The notes beneath the pieces are model-generated. The model did not search any database. It was given only the letters and a program-made list of their open reading frames with translations, and had not been told where the DNA came from. From NCBI GenBank assembly GCA_049322755.1, contig JBMOQX010000037.1, positions 124,001 to 188,000 on the forward strand: 64,000 bases of DNA. The letters run 5' to 3'. Made by a program: the position numbers and the translations under genes. This document shows, one piece after another, positions 49,452 through 57,827 of this stretch; the first letter of the stretch is position 1, and each line of letters starts with the position of its first letter. The stretch comes from DATIUV01 sp049322755 (GTDB lineage: Bacteria; Pseudomonadota; Gammaproteobacteria; Burkholderiales; UBA6910).

Positions 49452-52196
49452 ATGCTGGAAGGCTGGGTCATCCTGCTGTGCTCGTTCGCCTACCTCGGCG
49501 TGCTGTTCGCGATCGCTTACTACGGCGACCGGCGCGCCGACGCCGGCCGCAGCATCATCGCCAACCCGTACATCTATGCCCTGTCGCTCGCGGTCTACGC
49601 CACGTCCTGGACCTTTTACGGCAGCGTCGGCCGTGCGGCAAGCACCGGCATCGGCTTCCTTCCCATCTACCTGGGCCCCACCCTGATGGCGGCGCTGTGG
49701 TGGTTCGTGATGCTGAAGATCATCCGCATCAGCAAGGCGAACCGCATCACGTCCATCGCCGACTTCATTTCCTCGCGCTACGGCAAGAGCCAGGTGCTGG
49801 GCGGGCTGGTGACGGTGATCGCCGTGATCGGCATCGTCCCCTACATCGCGTTGCAGCTCAAGGCGGTATCCAACAGCTTCACCCTGCTGCTGGCCTACCC
49901 CAAGGTCACGTCGCCGCTGGAGCACGGCGCGCTGCCGGCGTTCGGCGACAGCGCCTTCTACATCGCGCTGCTGCTGGCCGCATTCACCATCGTCTTCGGC
50001 ACACGCCACCTGGACGCCTCCGAGCGCCACGAAGGCATGGTGGCGGCGATCGCTTTCGAGTCGCTGGTCAAGCTGGTGGCCTTCGTCGCCGTCGGCCTGT
50101 TCGTCACCTTCGGCATGTACAACGGATTCGGCGATGTCTTCGCCCGCGCCGCCGCCGAACCGGAGCTGGCCGCGCTGCTGACCGTGGGGGGCGCCGCCGG
50201 CAACTACGGCACCTGGGCTTCGCTCACGGTGCTATCGATGCTCTCCATCATGCTGCTGCCGCGCCAGTTCCAGATCTCGGTAGTGGAAAACGTCAACGAA
50301 AAGCATCTCGCGAAGGCCATCTGGCTGTTCCCGCTCTACCTCTTTGTCATCAACATCTTCGTGCTGCCGATCGCGTTCGGCGGCCTGCTGCATTTTCCCC
50401 GCGGCACGGTCGACGCCGACACCTTCGTGCTCACCCTGCCCATCGCCGAGCGCCAGCAGGGCCTGGCACTGCTGGCGTTCATCGGCGGCCTGTCCGCCGC
50501 CACCGGCATGGTGATCGTCGAGACCATCGCCCTTTCCACCATGGTCTGCAACGATCTGGTCATGCCGGTTTTGCTGCGCTGGCGCTCGCTGCGGCTGACC
50601 GAACAGCCGGACCTCACCCGCCTGCTGCTGGGCATCCGCCGCGGCGCCATCATCGCGATCCTGATGCTGGGGTATCTGTACTTCCGCCTGGCGGGCGAGG
50701 CCTACGCGCTGGTGTCCATCGGCCTGATCTCGTTCGCCGCGGTGGCGCAGTTCGCTCCGGCGTTCTTCGGCGGCATGTACTGGAAGGGCGCCACCCGCGC
50801 CGGCGCGCTGGCGGGGCTCTCCGCCGGTTTCGCGGTCTGGGCCTACACGCTGCTGCTGCCTTCCTTCGCGCGTTCGGGCTGGGTTCCGATCGGCCTGATG
50901 GAGCAGGGACCGTTCGACATCGCGCTGCTCAAGCCGCTGGAATTGTTCGGGCTCACCGGCCTCGATCAGATCACCCACGCGATGTTCTGGAGCATGCTGG
51001 CCAACATCGGCTGTTACATCGTTTTCAGCCTCTACACCCGCCCGACGGTGGCCGAGCACAGCCAGGCCACGCTGTTCGTGGACGCGTTCAAGCGCACGGT
51101 GGAATCCGGTGGCCCCCGGTTCTGGCGCGGCATCGCGACGGTCGACGATCTGCGCCCGCTTCTGCGCCGCTTCCTCGGCGCCGCGCGGGCCGACGACGCC
51201 CTGCGGCACTACGCCAAGCGCCGGGGCGTCGAGAAAGTCGAGGATCTGCGCGCCGACGCGGACCTGGTCCACCACGCCGAGACGCTGCTGGCGGGGGCGA
51301 TCGGCGCGGCATCGGCGCGGGTGATGGTGGCCTCGGCAGTGCAGGAAGAGCCGCTCACCATGGACGAGGTGCTGTACATCCTGGACGAGGCCTCCCAGGT
51401 CATCGCCTACAGCCGCCAGCTGGAGCAGAAATCCCGCGAACTGGAGACCGCCACCAGCGAACTCAAAGCCGCCAACGAACGCCTGCAGGAGCTGGACCGC
51501 CTCAAGGACGACTTCATTTCGACGGTGACCCATGAGCTGCGCACGCCGCTGACCTCGATTCGCGCCCTGACCGAGATCCTGCACGACAACCCCGACCTCA
51601 CGCAGCCGGAGCGCCAGCGTTTTCTCGGCATCATCATTAAGGAGAGCGAGCGGCTGACGCGCCTGATCAACCAGGTGCTGGACCTGGCCAAGCTGGAGTC
51701 CGGCAGCGCGGACTGGCACAACGCGGAGGTCGACCTGCGCGAGCTGGTGGAAGAGGCCACCAACTCCACAGCGCAGCTGTTTCGCGACAAGGGGGTCCGG
51801 CTGGAGACCCGGCTCGAGTCCGGGCTGCCCACCGTGGTGGCGGACCGCGACCGCCTGACGCAGGTCGTGCTCAACCTGCTCTCCAACGCCGTCAAGTTCT
51901 GCGCGCCCGGGCGCGGCCGCGTGGAGGTGCGCCTGCACCGCGCCGGGGATGACCTGCAGGTCGACGTGGCGGACAACGGGGTTGGCATCAGCGCGGCGGA
52001 TCAGCGGCTGATCTTCGAAAAATTCCGCCAGGCGGGCTACGTGCGTCCCCAGGGTACCGGCCTCGGGCTGCCCATCAGCCGCAAGATCATCCAGCATTTC
52101 GGCGGCAGGCTTTGGGTCGAAAGCAGCCCGGGCCAGGGCGCCACGTTCTCCTTTACCATTCCCATCAGGAGCTCAAGCGCCCTGGAGGTCGCCTGA
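49452..52196 (+). CDS. SLC5-type transporter fused to STAC and histidine kinase (CrbS/MxtR-like)
   Basis: A 914-residue inner-membrane sensor. Residues 1-~520 form a sodium:solute symporter with about 13 helices (YATSWTFYGSVGRAASTGIG, FISSRYGKS). A STAC linker domain follows (about 557-631, RGIATVDDLRPLLRRFLGAA). Then comes a coiled coil, HisKA with the phospho-acceptor His694 in STVTHELRTPLTS, and a HATPase domain (VVLNLLSNAVKF, GTGLGLPISRKIIQHFGG). This layout is that of CrbS/MxtR/CbrA-type sensors. CrbS/MxtR regulate acs and acetate use in Vibrio and Pseudomonas; acetate sensing here is inferred from that and from nearby acs and the symporter. There is no PAS domain. Confidence 0.9.
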   Translation: MLEGWVILLCSFAYLGVLFAIAYYGDRRADAGRSIIANPYIYALSLAVYATSWTFYGSVGRAASTGIGFLPIYLGPTLMAALWWFVMLKIIRISKANRITSIADFISSRYGKSQVLGGLVTVIAVIGIVPYIALQLKAVSNSFTLLLAYPKVTSPLEHGALPAFGDSAFYIALLLAAFTIVFGTRHLDASERHEGMVAAIAFESLVKLVAFVAVGLFVTFGMYNGFGDVFARAAAEPELAALLTVGGAAGNYGTWASLTVLSMLSIMLLPRQFQISVVENVNEKHLAKAIWLFPLYLFVINIFVLPIAFGGLLHFPRGTVDADTFVLTLPIAERQQGLALLAFIGGLSAATGMVIVETIALSTMVCNDLVMPVLLRWRSLRLTEQPDLTRLLLGIRRGAIIAILMLGYLYFRLAGEAYALVSIGLISFAAVAQFAPAFFGGMYWKGATRAGALAGLSAGFAVWAYTLLLPSFARSGWVPIGLMEQGPFDIALLKPLELFGLTGLDQITHAMFWSMLANIGCYIVFSLYTRPTVAEHSQATLFVDAFKRTVESGGPRFWRGIATVDDLRPLLRRFLGAARADDALRHYAKRRGVEKVEDLRADADLVHHAETLLAGAIGAASARVMVASAVQEEPLTMDEVLYILDEASQVIAYSRQLEQKSRELETATSELKAANERLQELDRLKDDFISTVTHELRTPLTSIRALTEILHDNPDLTQPERQRFLGIIIKESERLTRLINQVLDLAKLESGSADWHNAEVDLRELVEEATNSTAQLFRDKGVRLETRLESGLPTVVADRDRLTQVVLNLLSNAVKFCAPGRGRVEVRLHRAGDDLQVDVADNGVGISAADQRLIFEKFRQAGYVRPQGTGLGLPISRKIIQHFGGRLWVESSPGQGATFSFTIPIRSSSALEVA

Positions 52197-52232
52197 GCGA
52201 CGTTCCGGACGGACTGCCAACGGAGACAACGG

Positions 52233-52607
52233 ATGGCGAAACGGGTTCTCATTGCCGACGACGAGCCGAACATCGTCGTGTCCCTCGAATTCCTGATGGA
52301 GCGGCACGGCTACCAGATCCAGGTCGCCACCACCGGCGACGAGGTGATTCCGGCGGTGCGCTCGTTCCAGCCGGATCTCGTCCTCCTGGACGTCATGCTT
52401 CCCGGCAAGACCGGTTTCGAGATCTGCCAGGAGCTGCGGCAGGACGCCAGCTACCGGGACCTCAAGATCATCATGCTGACCGCCAAGGGTCGCGATACCG
52501 AGGTGACCAAGGGCCTTGCGCTGGGTGCCGACGCCTACATCACCAAGCCCTTCTCCACCAAGGATCTGCTGGCGAAGGTGCGGGAGCTGCTGGGGGAAGC
52601 GGCTTGA
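52233..52607 (+). CDS. single-domain response regulator (receiver only)
   Basis: A 124-residue CheY-like receiver with acidic pocket ADDEPN, phospho-acceptor Asp53 in LVLLDVMLPGKTG, Thr in MLTAKGRD and Lys in YITKPFST. There is no output domain. It begins 36 bp after the transporter-kinase and overlaps the next gene by 4 bp (TTGA), so it is the likely phosphate acceptor of that kinase. It could pass the signal on by protein contact, for example to the pseudokinase-exonuclease product translated right after it. In Vibrio the partner CrbR has a DNA-binding domain, which is missing here. Confidence 0.93.
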   Translation: MAKRVLIADDEPNIVVSLEFLMERHGYQIQVATTGDEVIPAVRSFQPDLVLLDVMLPGKTGFEICQELRQDASYRDLKIIMLTAKGRDTEVTKGLALGADAYITKPFSTKDLLAKVRELLGEAA

Positions 52608-54745
52608 CCGTCAAGATCAAGCTGGCGCTGGCGGTGGCCGTGATGGGGCTGATCGGCGCCGGGACGGTGGCCGCGCTCTGGGGCATGCTCTGGTCCCACC
52701 TGCAGGCCGCCGAAAAGGAAGCGCTCCTGCAGATGGTCTCGGCGCGCGCCGACGTGCTGTTCTTCACCGGGCTCGCCGTCCTGGCGGCGCTCTTCCTGCT
52801 GGCGCGCACGCTGATCCAGCCTTTCGTCATCGCGCCGCGCGCCCTGGCGGAAGACGTGCGCGTCATGCTCAACGCCAATCCCCAGCATCGGGCTGCCGCC
52901 CGCGGCCCCGCTGAACTTCGCGAACTGGCGGCCGTGGTCAACCAGCTGGCGGACGCCAAGGAAGCGCTGCGACGCAATGTCGAGGCGCGCATCGCCGAGG
53001 CCAAGGCGTCGCTGGAGGAGGAGAAGAACCGCCTGGCCGCGCTGATGTCGGAGCTGGCCCAGGGCGTCGTGGTCTGCAATATCGAGGGCCAGGTCCTGCT
53101 GTACAACAGCCGCGCGCGCCAGTTGCTCGGCGGCCAGGGCAGCGGCACCGCAGCCCACGGGTTCCTGGGCCTCGGGCGCTCGATCTTCGGCGTGTTCGAC
53201 CGCGGTGTCATCACCCACGCCCTCGACACGATCCACGATCGTCTCGCGCGGCAGGACGAGCACGCGATCTCCCGGTTCGTCACGGCCGCCGAGTGCGGGC
53301 CGCTGGTGCGCATCACGATGGTTCCCGTGCTGGACCGCGAATCCCGGATGACGGGGTTCGTGCTGACGATGGAAGACGTCACCGAGGCGGTGGAAGCCGT
53401 AGGCCAGCGCGACGCGCTGCTGACGGAACTCGCGGAAGGCAACCGGGCGTCGCTCGCCAACGTGCGCGCCGCCGTCGAAACGCTGGAGGCGTATCCCGAC
53501 ATGGATGCCGCGCGCCAGAAGCGCTTCATCGGCATCATCGGCGAGGAAACGGCACGCCTCTCGCAGCGCATCGAGCAGGCCCTGGCGCGTTACGCCGACT
53601 CTCTCAAGGCCCAATGGCGGCTGGAGGAGATGGCCGCCACCGACTTCGTCGCGGCCGCGGTGCGCCGCATGGCGGATCGGATCGGCATCCCGGTGATGGC
53701 CGACGAGGTGCCGGAGGACCTCTGGCTACGGGTGGACAACCACGCGCTGGTGCAATGCCTGACCTACCTCGGCCGGCGCCTGAAGGAGGAATTTCAGGTG
53801 CCTCGCGTGCGGCTGGGGGCGTCGGTGAGCGGCCGCCACGCCTGTCTCGACCTGCGCTGGCCGGGCCTGGTGGTGTCCACCGAGACGGTCAATGCCTGGC
53901 AGGAGGAGCCGCTCACGATGGGCGGCGAGACCAGCCCGCTGAGCGTCCGGGACGTGGTCCAGCGTCACGGCGGCGAGATCTGGTATCAGCGCGAGAAAGC
54001 GAGCCAGACGGGGTACATCCGCTTCCTGCTGCCGATGGCGGAGGCCGCCCGGACGCGCCTGGCGATCCGCATCGCGTCGCAGAGCCGTCCTGAGTATTAC
54101 GACTTCGACCTCTTCCACCAGCCCGGACAGACCCCGGAGCTCGACGACCGCCCGCTCGCCGAGCTCGCCTACACGGTCTTCGACACGGAGACCACCGGAT
54201 TGGAGCCTTCCGCCGGGGACGAGATCATCTCCATCGGCGCGTTGCGCATCGTCAACGGCCGCCTGCTCCGGCACGAGGCCTTCGAACAGCTCATCGACCC
54301 GCGTCGGCCCATGTCCCGGGAATCGATCGCCATCACCGGCATCCAGCCGGCGATGCTGCAAGGTCAGCCCACGATCGATCGCGTGCTGCCCGCCTTCCAC
54401 CGCTTCTGCGAAGACACGGTGCTGGTGGCGCACAACGCTGCATTCGACATGCGCTTCCTGCAGTTGAAGGAACAGGCCACCGGCGTGCGCTTCACCCAAC
54501 CCGTGCTGGATACCTTGCTGCTCTCCGCGGTGATACACCCCAACCAGAATGCCCACAAGCTGGAGGCCATCGCCGAGCGCCTCGGAATCAACATCATCGG
54601 CCGCCACACGGCGCTGGGCGATGCGATCGTCACTGGCGAAGTGTTTCTGCGCATGATCCCGCTGCTGGCCGAAAAGGGCATTCGCACCCTGCGGCAGGCG
54701 CGGGAGGCGGCGGAACGGACCTATTACGCGCGCGTCAAATACTGA
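52604..54745 (+). CDS. membrane pseudo-histidine-kinase fused to DEDDh exonuclease (DnaQ/Pol III epsilon-like)
   Basis: A 713-residue protein, starting at TTG 52604, which overlaps the stop of the receiver gene. It has two N-terminal transmembrane helices (about 5-27 and 48-66), a coiled coil, and a PAS-like domain (about 150-270, GVVVCNIEGQVLLYN). A HisKA/HATPase-like region (about 280-480) lacks the phospho-acceptor: where kinases have HELRTPL, it has EGNRASLANVR. A C-terminal DEDDh exonuclease follows (about 525-700) with YTVFDTETTG (Asp527, Glu529), LVAHNAAFDMRFL and HTALGDAIVTG (His668, Asp672). All four acidic/His positions are present, so nuclease activity is likely. It is unlikely to be the replication proofreader; a signalling role is inferred. 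Confidence 0.88.
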   Translation: MTVKIKLALAVAVMGLIGAGTVAALWGMLWSHLQAAEKEALLQMVSARADVLFFTGLAVLAALFLLARTLIQPFVIAPRALAEDVRVMLNANPQHRAAARGPAELRELAAVVNQLADAKEALRRNVEARIAEAKASLEEEKNRLAALMSELAQGVVVCNIEGQVLLYNSRARQLLGGQGSGTAAHGFLGLGRSIFGVFDRGVITHALDTIHDRLARQDEHAISRFVTAAECGPLVRITMVPVLDRESRMTGFVLTMEDVTEAVEAVGQRDALLTELAEGNRASLANVRAAVETLEAYPDMDAARQKRFIGIIGEETARLSQRIEQALARYADSLKAQWRLEEMAATDFVAAAVRRMADRIGIPVMADEVPEDLWLRVDNHALVQCLTYLGRRLKEEFQVPRVRLGASVSGRHACLDLRWPGLVVSTETVNAWQEEPLTMGGETSPLSVRDVVQRHGGEIWYQREKASQTGYIRFLLPMAEAARTRLAIRIASQSRPEYYDFDLFHQPGQTPELDDRPLAELAYTVFDTETTGLEPSAGDEIISIGALRIVNGRLLRHEAFEQLIDPRRPMSRESIAITGIQPAMLQGQPTIDRVLPAFHRFCEDTVLVAHNAAFDMRFLQLKEQATGVRFTQPVLDTLLLSAVIHPNQNAHKLEAIAERLGINIIGRHTALGDAIVTGEVFLRMIPLLAEKGIRTLRQAREAAERTYYARVKY

Positions 54746-54763
54746 AAACAGGAACTCCCGATC

Positions 54764-56653
54764 ATGTCCGGCAACACCGAAGTCGTCGCCCTCCTGATGC
54801 GCTACGCGCCCTTCGACGCCATGGCGCCGGAGGACCTGGAGTTTCTGGCCGAGAACGTGGACGTGCGTACCCATGCCAAGGATGACGTCATCGTGGATCC
54901 CTCGGCCGGGGTGCCTCGCCACCTCTACATCGTGGCCAGCGGCAGCGTACTGTCGCAGAAGGGGCTCGCGGACGAAGGCGCGGCGTCCGGAGCCGACCTG
55001 CGCATTGGTGCCGGCGAGTGTTTCCCGCTCGGCTCCCTGATGTCGGGCAGCCCGATTTCGAGCGTGTACCGGGCGCTCGAGGAAACGGTCTGTTATCTGC
55101 TTCCCGAGTCCGCGTTCCGGGCGGTGAAGGAGCGCAGTGCGCCATTCCGCGATTTCTGCACGCGCCGCCTCGCAAGCCTGCTGGAGCGCTCCAAGCGCAT
55201 CCTGAAGGAAGCCAGCGCGGACGGCGGCGACCGCACGCCGATGGACCGGCTGCTGTCTTCGGTGGTGCGCCGCAAGCCGGTCACCTGCCGCCCCGAGGAC
55301 AGCATCGAGTCGGTGCTGGCGATCATGCGCGACCAGGCCGTCGGCTCGGTGGTGGCGGTGGACGACGACCAACGCCCGGTGGGCATCTTCACCCTGCACG
55401 ACGTGCTGAACCGGGTTGCCCTGCCGCGGCAGGACCTGGCGGCGCCCATCGCCTCGGTATTCAGCACCGACCTGGCGAAGCTGCCGTCCCATGCCACCTC
55501 CTACGAAGCGGCGCTGGAGATGGTGCGGCGCGGTATCCGCCACGTCATCGTCGTCGACGACGGCCGGATCGCCGGCGTCGTGTCGGAGCGGGACCTGTTC
55601 AACATCCAGCGCGTGAGCCTGCGCCAGCTGTCCCGCGACATCAAACAGGCGCCCGATCTCAACGCCCTGATACCCCTTGCCGGCGACATCCGCTCGCTGG
55701 CGCAGACCATGCTGGTGGACGGGGTGGCGTCGGAGCAGCTGACCCAGTTCATCGCCTCGCTCAACGATCTGCTCACGGTCCGGCTGCTGGAGCTCGAGTT
55801 TCGCGCGGCGGACCTGCGCGGCGTCGAGTTCTGCTGGATCGCGCTGGGCAGCGAAGGCCGCCTCGAGCAGACGCTCGCCACCGACCAGGACAACGGCATC
55901 ATTTTCGAAACGCCGCCCGGGCTGGCGCCGGATGAAGCGCGCCGGCTCCTGCTGCCCATCGCGCAGCGGGTGAACCAGTCGCTGGACGCCTGCGGGTACC
56001 CGTTGTGCAAAGGCGAGATCATGGCCGGCAATCCGCGCTGGTGCCTGAGCGGCGCCGAGTGGCGCGCCGAGTTCGCCCGCTGGATCGACAGCGGCGACCC
56101 CGAGGCGCTGCTGCACGGATCCATCTTCTTCGACTTCCGCCCGCTCTACGGCGCCGCCCGGCTCGCCGAGGACCTGCGCACCTGGCTCGCAAAGCACGCC
56201 AAGTCCCATCCCAAGTTTCTGCACCAGATGGCCGAGAACGCATTGCGCAACCGGCCGCCGCTGGGTCTGTTTCGGGACTTCACGGTGGAAAGCAGCGGCG
56301 AGAACAAGGGCACGATCGACCTCAAGCTCAACGGCGCGACCCTGTTCGTCGACGCCGCCCGCATCTACAGCCTGGCCACGGGCGTCTCGGCCACCAATAC
56401 GGCCCAGCGGTTGCGGGCGGTGGCGCCGGTATTGCATATCCCGGCGGATGAGCTCGACGCGTGGGTGGAGGCTTTCTTCTACATCCAGAACCTGCGGCTA
56501 CGCAACCAGCACGCGCAAAGCGCCCAGGGACGGGCGATGGGCAACCGGGTGAGGCCGGAGGAGCTGCACCAGCTCGACCGCACGATTCTCAAAGAGTCCC
56601 TGCGCCAGGCAAAGAATCTGCAGACCCGCCTGGCGCTGGACTACCAGGCCTAG
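54764..56653 (+). CDS. cNMP-binding / CBS pair / DUF294 nucleotidyltransferase
   Basis: A 629-residue cytosolic protein: an N-terminal cyclic-nucleotide-binding-like domain (about 10-130, HLYIVASGSVLSQKG), two CBS domains (about 160-285, VTCRPEDSIESVLAIMRDQA and ATSYEAALEMVRRGIRHVIV), and a DUF294 nucleotidyltransferase. The last has the catalytic pattern GSEGRLEQTLATDQDNG (about 362-378). A DUF294 C-terminal helical domain closes the protein. DUF294 is related to the GlnD/GlnE nucleotidyltransferases; its target is unknown. It lies 18 bp after the exonuclease fusion, and these two gene types often travel with acetate-type symporters. The CBS pair suggests adenine nucleotide sensing. Confidence 0.88.
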   Translation: MSGNTEVVALLMRYAPFDAMAPEDLEFLAENVDVRTHAKDDVIVDPSAGVPRHLYIVASGSVLSQKGLADEGAASGADLRIGAGECFPLGSLMSGSPISSVYRALEETVCYLLPESAFRAVKERSAPFRDFCTRRLASLLERSKRILKEASADGGDRTPMDRLLSSVVRRKPVTCRPEDSIESVLAIMRDQAVGSVVAVDDDQRPVGIFTLHDVLNRVALPRQDLAAPIASVFSTDLAKLPSHATSYEAALEMVRRGIRHVIVVDDGRIAGVVSERDLFNIQRVSLRQLSRDIKQAPDLNALIPLAGDIRSLAQTMLVDGVASEQLTQFIASLNDLLTVRLLELEFRAADLRGVEFCWIALGSEGRLEQTLATDQDNGIIFETPPGLAPDEARRLLLPIAQRVNQSLDACGYPLCKGEIMAGNPRWCLSGAEWRAEFARWIDSGDPEALLHGSIFFDFRPLYGAARLAEDLRTWLAKHAKSHPKFLHQMAENALRNRPPLGLFRDFTVESSGENKGTIDLKLNGATLFVDAARIYSLATGVSATNTAQRLRAVAPVLHIPADELDAWVEAFFYIQNLRLRNQHAQSAQGRAMGNRVRPEELHQLDRTILKESLRQAKNLQTRLALDYQA

Positions 56654-56654
56654 C

Positions 56655-57329
<675 letters not shown>

Positions 57330-57468
57330 TCGATCCTCCAGACCCGTCAGTATTTCAGGGACTTACTCCCCGCCCAACGCGCGTATTGCGGTCCGCGCGG
57401 GCAATTGCCCATGCAGCCCCAATTATTGTTAAAGTAGCGGCGGGCGAGGGGCCGCCGTCGGCTGCCCC

Positions 57469-57501
57469 GTAAGGATTCTGTAAGCTATTGTAGCTTACGA
57501 T
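57469..57501 (+). promoter_or_regulatory. GTAAG direct repeats and palindrome upstream of the symporter operon
   Basis: Two GTAAG half-sites (57469-57473 and 57480-57484) are 11 bp apart, the spacing used by tandem OmpR/PhoB-family sites. The second half-site is the first arm of a perfect inverted repeat GTAAGCTA-TTG-TAGCTTAC (57480-57498). A -10-like TACGAT (57496-57501) without a good -35 suggests an activator-dependent promoter. The rest of the 57330-57561 gap has no other signal except a GGAGGA ribosome site before the next ATG. Confidence 0.6.
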
Positions 57502-57561
57502 AGGTCCACAAAAATAAAGCGGTTTCGCCCTTCGTCGCTAACTCGCCAGAGGAGGACTTCC

Positions 57562-57825
57562 ATGCAGCTCACTGAGAAGCACGTCGAGTATTGGCGCAAG
57601 ACCCTCGTGGTCACGTCGATACTCTTGGCCATCTGGTTCGTCGTCACCTACATCATCGGCTGGTTCGCCAAGCCCTTGGCCTCCATCACGGTACTGGGCT
57701 TCCCCTTCCCGTTCTACATGGGCGCGCAGGGCTCGCTGATCATCTACGTGTTGATCATCTGGTATTACGCCCGGTACATGAACAATCTCGACCGGGAATT
57801 CGGCGTAGCGGAAGCGGAGGAATAA
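57562..57825 (+). CDS. DUF4212 small subunit of sodium:solute symporter
   Basis: An 87-residue protein with two transmembrane helices (LVVTSILLAIWFVVTYIIGW and LIIYVLIIWYYARYM). It begins LTEKHVEYWRKTLVVTS and ends MNNLDREFGV, the pattern of the small partner of VC_2705-type symporters. It is 2 bp upstream of the large subunit, with GAGGAGG at its ribosome site. The pair probably acts as one transporter for acetate or a similar short-chain acid. Confidence 0.92.
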   Translation: MQLTEKHVEYWRKTLVVTSILLAIWFVVTYIIGWFAKPLASITVLGFPFPFYMGAQGSLIIYVLIIWYYARYMNNLDREFGVAEAEE

Positions 57826-57827
57826 TC

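Noticed and set aside
52604..54745. dnaQ, the replicative proofreading subunit
   Set aside because: Real DnaQ is about 240 residues and lacks membrane helices and PAS/HisKA regions; this is a signalling-type fusion.
53726..56437. 903-codon minus-strand frame opposite the exonuclease fusion and DUF294 genes
   Set aside because: Composition typical of shadow frames; the plus-strand genes have clear catalytic motifs.
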